From an uncultured Mucispirillum sp. (GTDB taxonomy: Bacteria; Chrysiogenota; Deferribacteres; Deferribacterales; Mucispirillaceae): a stretch of DNA of 11,497 nucleotides. The stretch's first letter is position 1; each line of letters opens with the position of its first letter. Of this stretch, positions 1 through 8,050 are shown one piece after another. Both the position numbers and the translations under genes were made by a program. The notes beneath the pieces are model-generated. The model saw only the letters and a program-made list of their open reading frames with translations. It was not told where the DNA came from and did no database searches. The stretch spans positions 1 to 11,497 of the forward strand of contig CALADT010000176.1 of NCBI GenBank assembly GCA_937890655.1. Reading direction: 5' to 3'.

Positions 1-2389
1 CAACTCATATAACTCGGGAACAATGGAGATTCCTGCTAGCATTAACATAACTGCATCATATAATGGAGAATCAAAATCTTTTGATTTACCACAAAGCTAC
101 CTTGATGCAAATATAGGCCAAATATTAAAGTTAGGTGGGCTTGATTTTCAATTTGTATGGGGCCCTGCTTCTATACCTGTTCCTTTTGAAATTTACTTAA
201 AAGATTTTGAACTTACTAGATACCCTGGTTCAAAAAGCCCATCATCATATAAATCATATATTACTGTAAAAGATTATACAGATAATTCTACATTTGATTA
301 TGAAATATTTATGAATAATGTATTAGATTATAAAGGTTACAGATTTTTCCAATCATCTTATGACCATGATGAAAAAGGAACAATTTTAAGTATTAATAAA
401 GACCCAGGAAAAATACCTACATATATAGGCTACTTCTTATTAACTGTTGGGTTCTTATTATCTTTCTTTGGTAAAAATAGCAGAGTATGGCAATTAGGGC
501 AATATTTAAAACAACAAAAACTCTATGTTTTTCTTATTGCTTTTTCTTCATTTTTTCTATTAGGTTCTTCTTTATCATATGCTCAAGAACAATCTATGGA
601 AAATAATAAAACAGCTATTGAAACTCAAGATGAACATACTTCCCATAGTGATGTTACAGAAACACATATTCATGATTCTCATGCAACAATGAAAATGAAA
701 CCAACACAAGAAGAAATTGATACTCTTGTGAAAAACATATCAAAAAATATGGGGCCTCATTCTAAAAAAGTTGCAAAAATATTAATTCAGGATATGCAGG
801 GTAGAATAAAACCATTAGATACACTTGCTATGGATATGATGCATAAATTAATAAGAAAAGATAGTTTTCAAGGTATGAACCATGTGGAATTTTTCTTAGG
901 TATGATGATGTATTATGATTATTTCCAAGAAATAAAAATGTTTTCTGTTCGTGATAATGAGCTGAAAAAAATACTTGGTGTTCCTGAAACAGAAAAATAT
1001 GTGGCTTTTTCTGATGTATTTGATAAAAAAGGTCAATATAAACTACAAATGCAAATAGAAAGAGCATCAGAAAAAAATCCTGCGTATAGGACTAAATTTG
1101 ATAAAGACTTAATTAAATTTAATGAAAAAATCAGTATTGCATATGCAATGTATACTGCTCAAATGTTTTTAATATTTCCTGATATTACTGGTAATACAAC
1201 AGGGTTATTATCTCCTGGTATTGCTATGGCAACATTTGATAAAGAAAATACACTTAAATTACAAGATATGTTACAGTCATACTTTAAAGGTGTAGATGAA
1301 GGTATTAAAAACAATAACTGGCAAGATGCTGATAAATATTTAGCTGAAATTAGTGATTTTCAACATAAATACGGTGCAAAATTAATGCCTGCATCAAGCA
1401 AAATTACAGTAGAAGTTTTAATGAACAAATATAACCCATTTAAAAATCTAACTTATGTTTATGTATTACTAGGCATAATTATGTTTATTTTTGTAATGGC
1501 TGCAATCATTAAAAATAAACCAGTTAATGAAAAACTTGGAAAAATATTTGTTATAATAACTACTATTGCTGCTGTATTACACACATTAGCATTAATAAGC
1601 AGGTGGTATATTGCAGGGCATGCTCCATGGAGTAACGCATACGAATCAATGATATATATTGCATGGGCAGGTGCTTTAGCAGGTGTATTATTCTTTAGAA
1701 AATCATTACTTGCAATCTCTGCTACAAACTTCGTTTCAGGTATAACATTATTTGTAGCTAATTTAGGGTTTATGGACCCACAAATTGGCACACTTGTTCC
1801 TGTATTAAAATCATACTGGTTAAATATACACGTATCAGTTATTACAGCAAGTTATGGCTTTTTTGGTTTAAGCTTTGTTTTAGGTGTTATATCTATGATA
1901 TTATTTAGTATTCGTAACCCGTCAAAACCACATATTGACCAAAGTATAATAAATGTTCACTGTATTAATGAAGTTAGTATGTTATTAGGTTTAGGTATGC
2001 TGACAGTTGGAACATTTTTAGGTGGCGTATGGGCTAACGAAAGCTGGGGTAGATATTGGGGCTGGGACCCAAAAGAAACTTGGTCTTTAATTACAATAAT
2101 TGTTTATACTATTATACTTCATACAAGGTTGATTAATAAATTAAATAAACCTTATATATTAGCAGTATTAAGCACATTAGGTTTTTATACAGTGCTTATG
2201 ACATATTTTGGTGTAAACTTCTATTTAGCAGGTATGCACTCTTATGCTTCAGGCGAACCAGTGCCTATACCAACATTCTTATATGTAATGGTTGCTATAC
2301 ACTTAATTTTAATAGGCTTCTCTTTCTTAAAAAGAGATGTTAAAATGCCGTCATTACTTACAAGAAAACAAAATAAAGAAGAAGAATAG
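1..2389 (+). CDS. Fused System II cytochrome c biogenesis protein ResB/CcsA (CcsBA), 5'-truncated by window edge
   Basis: Membrane cytochrome c synthase that carries heme across the inner membrane and attaches it to apocytochrome c in the periplasm. The frame is open to the left edge and the ATG at 23 lies inside the ResB domain, so the real start is upstream. Counting from that ATG, residues 1-130 are the periplasmic ResB part. Helices lie near 132-150 and 168-188, followed by a His-rich stretch (205-220), a periplasmic region to about 470 and the multi-helix CcsA domain to 770. The CcsA part has the WWD-type heme motif (WGRYWGWDPKE, 675-685). Candidate heme-ligand histidines are H603 (NIHVS), H700 (LHTR) and H739 (GMHSYA), placed relative to the motif as in fused CcsBA proteins. 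The N-terminal ResB histidine ligand is outside the window. Fused forms are known from Campylobacterota, Bacteroidota and relatives. Family call very secure. Confidence 0.93.
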   Translation, partial: NSYNSGTMEIPASINITASYNGESKSFDLPQSYLDANIGQILKLGGLDFQFVWGPASIPVPFEIYLKDFELTRYPGSKSPSSYKSYITVKDYTDNSTFDYEIFMNNVLDYKGYRFFQSSYDHDEKGTILSINKDPGKIPTYIGYFLLTVGFLLSFFGKNSRVWQLGQYLKQQKLYVFLIAFSSFFLLGSSLSYAQEQSMENNKTAIETQDEHTSHSDVTETHIHDSHATMKMKPTQEEIDTLVKNISKNMGPHSKKVAKILIQDMQGRIKPLDTLAMDMMHKLIRKDSFQGMNHVEFFLGMMMYYDYFQEIKMFSVRDNELKKILGVPETEKYVAFSDVFDKKGQYKLQMQIERASEKNPAYRTKFDKDLIKFNEKISIAYAMYTAQMFLIFPDITGNTTGLLSPGIAMATFDKENTLKLQDMLQSYFKGVDEGIKNNNWQDADKYLAEISDFQHKYGAKLMPASSKITVEVLMNKYNPFKNLTYVYVLLGIIMFIFVMAAIIKNKPVNEKLGKIFVIITTIAAVLHTLALISRWYIAGHAPWSNAYESMIYIAWAGALAGVLFFRKSLLAISATNFVSGITLFVANLGFMDPQIGTLVPVLKSYWLNIHVSVITASYGFFGLSFVLGVISMILFSIRNPSKPHIDQSIINVHCINEVSMLLGLGMLTVGTFLGGVWANESWGRYWGWDPKETWSLITIIVYTIILHTRLINKLNKPYILAVLSTLGFYTVLMTYFGVNFYLAGMHSYASGEPVPIPTFLYVMVAIHLILIGFSFLKRDVKMPSLLTRKQNKEEE

Positions 2390-2400
2390 TTAATAAAATA

Positions 2401-2434
2401 AAACCCACTTTCTTTTAAAGAGAGTGGGTTTTTT
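2401..2434 (+). terminator. Rho-independent terminator after ccsBA
   Basis: Arms 2401-2413 and 2419-2431 form a 13-bp stem with one G-T pair and a 5-nt loop, followed by a run of T (2429-2434). It begins 12 nt after the stop codon. An A-rich left flank could let it work weakly for the opposing larC transcript too. Confidence 0.9.
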
Positions 2435-2586
2435 AATAAGTATAAATAAAGCTAGTAAATACATAAAATATTATATAATTAAAATATATATAAAATCTAG
2501 TTTAGAAATATAATGATTATATTAAATTAATTATAATTTAAGAATTATTATATAAAATTAATGTATAATTTTAAAATTAAAATAGA

Positions 2587-3729
2587 TTACTTATGCACTT
2601 CATACATAATAGTTTCAATAGGTAAATTTAACTTATCTGCAAGTTTTTTAGCATCTTCATACTCAATATATTCTTTAAATATATCTTTATAAATTATTTG
2701 TTTTACTTTTACTTTTTCGCCCATAATTTCTTTTTCTATAAATTTTCGTTCTGCTATTACTCTATTTACATTTTCTACACGCATACCTATGGTAGAAGAA
2801 TATTTAAATATATTATCTATAATATTTTCTTTATTAGCTTTATCACATATTACATTTAATATATACATAGGCCTATTTTTTTTGCTAAATGCTGGTATAA
2901 ATACTACATCTAATGCTTTATGATCCATTAGTTTTTCATATAAATAGCCTAACTGTTCCCCTGTCATATTATCTATATTTGTGGTAATATTTACAACTTC
3001 GTTATTATAATCATTCTCAAAAATAATAGCACGCATAAAGTTTGCCATACCTTTAAACTCTTTACTGCCTGTGGAAAAGCTATCCTTTACTACTATTCCT
3101 TGAAAAGAGTTAGTAAACTCACTAACATAAGTTTTTAAAACAGCAGCACCGGTTGGTGTTACCATTTCACCTTCCACATCTACCCGTTTTATAGGTATAT
3201 TTTCTAATATTTTTATAACAGCAGGAGCTGGTAAAGGCATAACTCCATGTGCTGTATTTATATAACCACTACCACTTGTTACAATATTTGATTCTACTTT
3301 TCCTATTTCTAATTTATTTAAACAATAGCTTATACCAAATAAATCAATAATAGTATCCACAGCACCTATTTCATGGAAATGCACTTCATCTATACTTATG
3401 CCATGCACTATACTTTCTGCTTCTGCAATTATTTGAAATGATTTTACAGCCTTTTCTTTTACTTTATTTTCACAATCTGCCTTGTTTATTATTTCAATAA
3501 TATTATTTAAATAACGGTAAGGTTCGCCTTTTATATCTGTATCAATTATAAGCCTGTTACATAAAATTGAGTTTCTATATACTTTTTCTAAACTTAAATT
3601 AATCTTTTTAGAAAGCATACTTGATAATATTTCTGAAAGTTCATTACAATCCACCCCTAAAGAAAGAAGTGAAGTTAATGCAATATCTCCTGATATTCCT
3701 GAAGTCATATCAAAATAAAGAGAACGCAC
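2587..3729 (-). CDS. larC: LarC, nickel insertion protein of nickel-pincer nucleotide cofactor biosynthesis
   Basis: LarC performs the CTP-dependent nickel insertion that completes the nickel-pincer nucleotide cofactor of lactate racemase and related LarA-type enzymes; it acts in the cytoplasm after LarB and LarE. Family motifs are GISGD (11-15), VHFHEIGAVDTI (116-127), HGVMPLPAPA (161-170), TPTGAAVL (191-198) and a C-terminal domain starting NIDNMTGEQLGYL (251-263). At 380 aa it is slightly shorter than common homologues of about 400. It is one continuous frame, unlike the Lactobacillus plantarum gene, where two frames are joined by ribosomal frameshifting. The start is GTG at 3727-3729; its G is also the last base of the nth TAG stop, which suggests translational re-initiation. 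It is the last gene of ubiD-nth-larC. No larA, larB or larE is in the window. Confidence 0.92.
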   Translation of the reverse strand: MRSLYFDMTSGISGDIALTSLLSLGVDCNELSEILSSMLSKKINLSLEKVYRNSILCNRLIIDTDIKGEPYRYLNNIIEIINKADCENKVKEKAVKSFQIIAEAESIVHGISIDEVHFHEIGAVDTIIDLFGISYCLNKLEIGKVESNIVTSGSGYINTAHGVMPLPAPAVIKILENIPIKRVDVEGEMVTPTGAAVLKTYVSEFTNSFQGIVVKDSFSTGSKEFKGMANFMRAIIFENDYNNEVVNITTNIDNMTGEQLGYLYEKLMDHKALDVVFIPAFSKKNRPMYILNVICDKANKENIIDNIFKYSSTIGMRVENVNRVIAERKFIEKEIMGEKVKVKQIIYKDIFKEYIEYEDAKKLADKLNLPIETIMYEVHK

Positions 3730-4367
3730 TATTTCACCATTTTTTTAGCAGCAGGGCAGTATTTTATAATTTTACATTCTGCACATTTTGGTTTTTTTGC
3801 TTCACAAAAATATCTACCAAATAACACAAGCTGGTGGGAAAGCTCTGTCCAACGTTCTTTAGGAAATAGCTTCATTAAGTCTTGTTCTATTTTTTCTGGG
3901 TCTGTATTTTTGGTTAGGCCGTATCTATTTGTAATTCTTTTTACATGGGTATCCACCACCATTCCTGGTACATGGAAAGCATTCCCTAAAACTACATTGG
4001 CTGTTTTTCTACCAACTCCAGGAAGTTTTACTAAATTTTCCATATTATCAGGCACTTCCCCATTATGTTCTATTACTAAAGTATAGGCCATACTTTTAAT
4101 ATTTTTTGCTTTATTTTTATAAAACCCTGTAGAGTGAATAAGCTCCTCAATACGTTCAATAGGTGTTTCACTCATGGTTTTTGCATCAGGGCATTCTGCA
4201 AATAAAGCAGGTGTAACTTTATTCACCTGCTTATCTGTGCATTGAGCTGAAAGTATAGTAGCTACTAACAACTGAAATGGGTTATTATAAAGCAATTCAC
4301 AACGTGCTTCTGGAAAAAGCTCCTTTAAATAAGCTAAAAAAGGAGCTAAATCTTTTTTTCCACCCAT
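3729..4367 (-). CDS. nth: Endonuclease III (DNA glycosylase/AP lyase)
   Basis: Base-excision repair enzyme that removes oxidised pyrimidines and nicks at the abasic site. I chose the ATG at 4367 (212 aa) over a TTG at 4391 inside ubiD. The ATG lies 2 nt after the ubiD stop, and with it the key residues fall one position after their E. coli Nth counterparts (E. coli Nth has 211 aa). The helix-hairpin-helix LPGVGRKTA carries catalytic Lys121 and VDTHV carries Asp139. The C-terminal [4Fe-4S] cluster motif is C-X6-C-X2-C-X5-C (Cys188, 195, 198, 204). All key residues are present, so it should be active. It is the middle gene of an operon, coupled to ubiD upstream and larC downstream, with no functional link to either beyond co-transcription. 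Confidence 0.95.
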   Translation of the reverse strand: MGGKKDLAPFLAYLKELFPEARCELLYNNPFQLLVATILSAQCTDKQVNKVTPALFAECPDAKTMSETPIERIEELIHSTGFYKNKAKNIKSMAYTLVIEHNGEVPDNMENLVKLPGVGRKTANVVLGNAFHVPGMVVDTHVKRITNRYGLTKNTDPEKIEQDLMKLFPKERWTELSHQLVLFGRYFCEAKKPKCAECKIIKYCPAAKKMVK

Positions 4368-4369
4368 TC

Positions 4370-5818
4370 TTATAACCCGTATTCTTTCCAACGTTTTGTT
4401 ACAAGCTCTTTAATATCTTCACTCATAACTATATCATCAGGCCATTCTCTATGGTGGCCTTCACCTTCTAGTTTTTTAGTGGCATCAATACCTATTTTAT
4501 TACCCCAATATGAATATGGAGAAGAATGGTCTAATGTATCAACCGGCCCTTTTACTATACATGTATCTCTTTCCCAGTCCACATTATTACCCATACGCCA
4601 TAGGACTTCGTTTGTGTTTTTTACATCCACATCTTTATCCACAACAACTATCATTTTTGTAAACATCATTTGCCCTGTGCCCCACACATAGTGCATAATT
4701 TTATGTGCCTGCATAGGGTATTTTTTATCAATAGATAAAAACATAATATTATGGAATACACCCTCAAGTGGCATATACATATCCACAATTTCAGGAACTT
4801 GTTTTTTAAGAATAGGTAAAAATATTCTGCCTGTTGCTACACCCATATAACAGTCTTCCATAGGTGGTTTACCAACTATTGTAGTAGGATAAATTGCATC
4901 TTTTCTATGAGTAATACAAGTTATATGAAATACAGGGAAATCATCAGCTAAAGAGTAATAGCCTGTATGGTCCCCAAAAGGGCCTTCCCTACGCATTTCA
5001 TCAATTAATACATAACCTTCTAAAACCATTTCACTATTTGCAGGAACTTCTAAATCCACAGTTTCACATTTTACCATTTCCACTGCTTCTTTTCTTATAA
5101 AACCAGCAAAAAGCATTTCATCTATACCGTCAGGAACAGGTGCTGTTGCAGAAAATGTTACAACAGGGTCAGCACCTAAAGCCACAGCTACTTCTAATTT
5201 TTCAAGCCCCATACGTTTTGCTTTTCTAAAATGGTCTGCTCCGCCGTGGTGTATATGCCAGTGCATACCTGTTGTTTTACCGTCATAAACCTGCATTCTA
5301 TACATACCACAGTTTCTTGTGCCTGTTTCTGGGTCTTTAGTAAATACACAAGGCATAGTAATAAACCTACCTGCATCCTGTGGCCAGCATTTTATAACAG
5401 GGAATTTTAATATATCTACATCGTCCCCTTTTATAATAACTTCTTTACAAGGGCCTTTTTTAACTGTTTTTGGAAGAATATTACTTAATTCCATTAACAT
5501 TGGTAGGCTTTTTAGTTTATCCATAAAATTTTGTGGTGTATTTTTATCAACTAAGTTAATAATACGGTTGCCTAAATCATCTAAATCATCTACACCTAAA
5601 GCCATACACATTCTTTTAATAGAGCCAAATAAATTTATAGCTATATTATGGTCTGAACCTTTTACATTTTCAAATATTAATGCTTCGCCATATTTTTTTG
5701 ATATTCTATCAGTTATTTCTGCAACTTCCAAAATAGGGTCTACTTCCACAGACACCCTTTTTAATTCTCCAGCTTTTTCTAAAGCCTTAATAAATTCTCG
5801 TAAATCGTTATAAGCCAT
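4370..5818 (-). CDS. ubiD: UbiD-family prenylated-FMN-dependent decarboxylase (quinone biosynthesis type)
   Basis: UbiD enzymes decarboxylate aromatic or unsaturated acids using prenylated FMN made by a UbiX partner, which is not in this window. The 482-aa length is close to the E. coli quinone-pathway enzyme rather than the roughly 600-aa menaquinone forms of Bacteroidota. Recognisable blocks are NCGMYRMQVYDGKTTGMHWH (169-188, cofactor/metal region) and EGPFGDHTGYYS (278-289, containing the catalytic acid), followed by PTTIVGKPPMED (311-322) and LSIDKKYPMQAHKIMH (361-376). The ATG at 5816-5818 follows a GGTGAG Shine-Dalgarno-like sequence. The likely substrate is a polyprenyl-hydroxybenzoate or a futalosine-route equivalent in respiratory quinone synthesis; which one cannot be told from sequence alone. 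First gene of the ubiD-nth-larC operon, with its own promoter just upstream. Confidence 0.92.
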   Translation of the reverse strand: MAYNDLREFIKALEKAGELKRVSVEVDPILEVAEITDRISKKYGEALIFENVKGSDHNIAINLFGSIKRMCMALGVDDLDDLGNRIINLVDKNTPQNFMDKLKSLPMLMELSNILPKTVKKGPCKEVIIKGDDVDILKFPVIKCWPQDAGRFITMPCVFTKDPETGTRNCGMYRMQVYDGKTTGMHWHIHHGGADHFRKAKRMGLEKLEVAVALGADPVVTFSATAPVPDGIDEMLFAGFIRKEAVEMVKCETVDLEVPANSEMVLEGYVLIDEMRREGPFGDHTGYYSLADDFPVFHITCITHRKDAIYPTTIVGKPPMEDCYMGVATGRIFLPILKKQVPEIVDMYMPLEGVFHNIMFLSIDKKYPMQAHKIMHYVWGTGQMMFTKMIVVVDKDVDVKNTNEVLWRMGNNVDWERDTCIVKGPVDTLDHSSPYSYWGNKIGIDATKKLEGEGHHREWPDDIVMSEDIKELVTKRWKEYGL

Positions 5819-5867
5819 ATCTCACCATACATTTATTTTAGTTATTTAGAATAAATAATTTTAAAAA

Positions 5868-5895
5868 ATTATACAAGTATTTTATATGGTTTCCA
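5868..5895 (-). promoter_or_regulatory. Predicted sigma-70-type promoter of ubiD-nth-larC
   Basis: On the minus strand a perfect -10 TATAAT (5868-5873) lies 16 bp from a 4/6 match to the -35 box, TGGAAA (5890-5895). Transcription would start near 5860, about 40 nt before the ubiD ATG. It sits in the gap shared with the divergent NOX-like gene; I see no comparable promoter pointing the other way. Confidence 0.55.
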
Positions 5896-5984
5896 TTAAA
5901 TTAATACATAAAAATATTTTTGTAACTTTTTTATAAATATTTTGTCTTTATATTTAACAAGTTTGTTTGTGCAAAAAAAAATTT

Positions 5985-5989
5985 AGGAG
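5985..5989 (+). promoter_or_regulatory. Shine-Dalgarno site of the NOX-like gene
   Basis: AGGAG is separated by 6 nt from the ATG at 5996 and fixes that start. A run of nine A (5973-5981) lies just upstream. Confidence 0.8.
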
Positions 5990-5995
5990 TTTATT

Positions 5996-7318
5996 ATGGT
6001 TTCTAGTAAAAAATGGATAATTATTACTTTTTTATTAAGTATTATTATTTTTTATTTCACACCATCTTTTAATGCAACATTCACTAATATGACTTTTTGG
6101 ACATTTAGAGATGGTATGCTTTATTTTACAGGGGTAGTAGCTGTTTTATTAATGATTTTAGCAATGGTGCTTTCCATTCGTTTAAATATTATTGAGAAAA
6201 AAACAAACGGGCTAGATAAAAGTTATTTTTTACATAAATGGGTGGGTATAAGTGCTTTTATTATGATGGTTATCCATTGGGCTTTTAAAGAATGTAAAGG
6301 TATTATTTTAGATTTTAATTTATTAGAAAAGCCTGAAAAAAAATCTTCACCATCAACTTTAACAGATTTTCAAGTGGATTTATTTCATTTAGGCAACGAT
6401 ATTGTAGAATATGTTTTTTATATTATGGTGGTTATTCTTATAATAGCTTTAATTATTAAAATACCATACCATATATTTAAATATTCCCATAAAGTTATAC
6501 CATTTTTATTTTTACTTATTGCTTTTCATAGCTACACTATCCAAATACGCGGCCACTGGTTTAATTCTTTTGGCAGCATATTATTAAATATTATACTTAC
6601 TTTTGGGGTAATAATATCTTTATATATTCTTTTCCAACGTAACGGCAAAAAACATCAATATGAAGGTATAATAACTGAAACTAAATTTATGGAAAATATC
6701 CGTTCATTATATGTAACAATAAAACTTAATAGTGATAATTTTTCATATAAAGCAGGGCAATATGTGTTTTTAAAATTTCAGCATTCAAGAGAATTTCACC
6801 CATTTTCCATATGCTCTTATAATAAAAACTTAAACGAAATATCGTTTTTAATAAAAGAGTTGGGCGATTATACTAATATTTTAAAACATAAAATACAAGA
6901 AAACCAAAAAGTAATAGTAGAAGGCCCTTATGGTAACTTTGATTTTAATGATAATAAAGAAAACCAAATATGGGTTTCAGCAGGTGCTGGTATTACTCCT
7001 TTTATGGCTATGGTTGATTATTTAGTGGATAATAAAACAAATAAACATATAGACTTTTATTTCTCTAATAAAGGGGAATGTAATATAAAAAATATATTAG
7101 AAGAAAAATGTAAAACTGCTAATATTAATTTCCATTTTATAAATACATTAGTAGATAAAAGATTAAATATAGAAGATATAGTAAAAAATATAGATAAAAA
7201 TAACACAAGCATATGGTTTTGTGGGCCTAAACCTTTTTGTAATAATATTATTTCATTACTAAAAAAATATTCATACCCTATAAAAAACCTGCATTTTGAC
7301 TATTTTAATATGCGATAG
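5996..7318 (+). CDS. NOX/ferric-reductase-type transmembrane flavocytochrome
   Basis: Membrane oxidoreductase predicted to pass electrons from cytoplasmic NAD(P)H through FAD and two b-hemes to an acceptor outside (oxygen or a metal such as ferric iron). About six helices occupy residues 1-215. Two histidine pairs, H80/H94 (H-X13-H) and H165/H178 (H-X12-H), have the two-heme spacing of the NOX/FRE superfamily. The C-terminal half is a ferredoxin-NADP-reductase-like module: AGQYVFLKF (253-261), FAD motif HPFSI (268-272), GPYG (310-313), nucleotide-binding SAGAGITPF (328-336) and CGP (409-411), ending in FDYFNMR. At 440 aa it is complete. It is a single-gene unit, divergent from ubiD and closed by a terminator. 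Presence of both heme and flavin modules separates it from MsrQ-type proteins and soluble reductases. The physiological acceptor and the NADPH/NADH preference cannot be read from the sequence. Confidence 0.85.
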   Translation: MVSSKKWIIITFLLSIIIFYFTPSFNATFTNMTFWTFRDGMLYFTGVVAVLLMILAMVLSIRLNIIEKKTNGLDKSYFLHKWVGISAFIMMVIHWAFKECKGIILDFNLLEKPEKKSSPSTLTDFQVDLFHLGNDIVEYVFYIMVVILIIALIIKIPYHIFKYSHKVIPFLFLLIAFHSYTIQIRGHWFNSFGSILLNIILTFGVIISLYILFQRNGKKHQYEGIITETKFMENIRSLYVTIKLNSDNFSYKAGQYVFLKFQHSREFHPFSICSYNKNLNEISFLIKELGDYTNILKHKIQENQKVIVEGPYGNFDFNDNKENQIWVSAGAGITPFMAMVDYLVDNKTNKHIDFYFSNKGECNIKNILEEKCKTANINFHFINTLVDKRLNIEDIVKNIDKNNTSIWFCGPKPFCNNIISLLKKYSYPIKNLHFDYFNMR

Positions 7319-7325
7319 ATATATA

Positions 7326-7353
7326 AAAAACGTCTGATTATTCAGACGTTTTT
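7326..7353 (+). terminator. Rho-independent terminator after the NOX-like gene, probably bidirectional
   Basis: Arms 7326-7337 and 7342-7353 pair perfectly over 12 bp (core CGTCTGA/TCAGACG) around a TTAT loop, flanked by A on the left and T on the right. It begins 8 nt after the NOX-like stop codon and 8 nt beyond the end of the opposing decayed gene. Confidence 0.9.
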
Positions 7354-7360
7354 AATTATT

Positions 7361-7899
7361 TTACAACCCATCTACAAATTCAAATAATTTTTTATAAGAA
7401 GGCATATTTATTACTTATTCATAACTTTGTGGTATTATTTTCTTTAGATTTTCTTTGTTTAGTTTTACCATTTTAGACTTAATGCACATTCTTTTGTTAC
7501 CATTATGCTTTTCTAAATCTGCCGGCTGGTTTTCTTTTACTTTTAATGTGCAATCTAGATTTACTGCTATATTATGATTTTTTATAAGGTTAAAGATTAG
7601 CTCCCATATATCTGCATACTTACTACCATAGTTTTTATTATCTTTTATATCTATAATATATTGTTAATGGTCAAGCACTTCATTAATATTATTATTTTGC
7701 ATATAACCTTGAACTAAACTTGCTACTTGCATATTAAACTTATCACATCATATGAAAGATTATACTCTTTATTTCTATCTTTTAACATATTACAATGGTC
7801 TTCTGTAATATACAGCTTATCAAGTTTATTAATTAAATGTTTACAGTTTATAATATCAAAAATTACGACAGTTTCCATAGTCATTAAGTATGTTGTCAT
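7361..7899 (-). pseudogene. Decayed gene of unknown function
   Basis: Read on the minus strand, an ATG at 7899 with AAGGG 10 nt upstream opens 58 codons (MTTYLMTMETVVIFDI...) ending at TAG 7723-7725. From about 7738 the coding-like sequence continues in another frame (FNMQVASLVQGYMQNN...). It is interrupted by TAA at 7664-7666, runs on in the same frame (QYIIDIKDNKNYGSKYADIW...), meets TAA at 7415-7417, and ends at TAA 7361-7363 after NMPSYKKLFEFVDGL. One frameshift plus two in-frame stops within about 178 codons mean it is broken. Its composition (charged, with Trp, Cys and His) looks like former protein rather than random AT sequence, and it stops just before a terminator. I do not recognise the family: no signal peptide, membrane helix or known motif is evident. 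Confidence 0.6.
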
Positions 7900-8010
7900 A
7901 ATTATATATCCCTTATTTTATTTAACACATATAATTATATTATTAGTAAAATGTAAGTATTTTTTACATAATCTTTTATAAATTATACTTAATTTATTTT
8001 AGTGGTAAAT

Positions 8011-8045
8011 AAAAAATCCTATACAGGTTTTACTGTATAGGATTT
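8011..8045 (-). terminator. Rho-independent terminator of the chemoreceptor gene
   Basis: Arms 8014-8026 and 8033-8045 form a perfect 13-bp stem (AAATCCTATACAG) with a 6-nt loop. On the minus strand it ends in a run of six or more T (complement of 8011-8016). It lies 5 nt beyond the chemoreceptor stop codon. Confidence 0.92.
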
Positions 8046-8050
8046 GTATT

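Noticed and set aside
5319..5813. 164-aa open frame on the plus strand opposite ubiD
   Set aside because: It is antisense to a strongly conserved gene, has no ribosome site and no recognisable protein features; a shadow of ubiD codon usage.
5956..5967. AACAA-GT-TTGTT inverted repeat upstream of the NOX-like gene as an operator
   Set aside because: Five-base arms are too short to support a call and it does not resemble Fur or FNR boxes.
5973..5981. Run of nine A just upstream of the NOX-like Shine-Dalgarno site as a phase-variation tract
   Set aside because: A-runs are common at this base composition and it is not clearly inside a promoter or reading frame.
7480..7700. Resemblance of the decayed gene to RNase H (QYIIDI, YADIWELIFNLIKNHN)
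   Set aside because: The order of the remaining motifs does not fit RNase HI and the catalytic acids cannot be placed, so I left it unnamed.
7727..7981. 84-aa hydrophobic plus-strand open frame
   Set aside because: It lies opposite the decayed gene and AT-rich spacer; its hydrophobicity comes from T-rich codons and there is no Shine-Dalgarno site.
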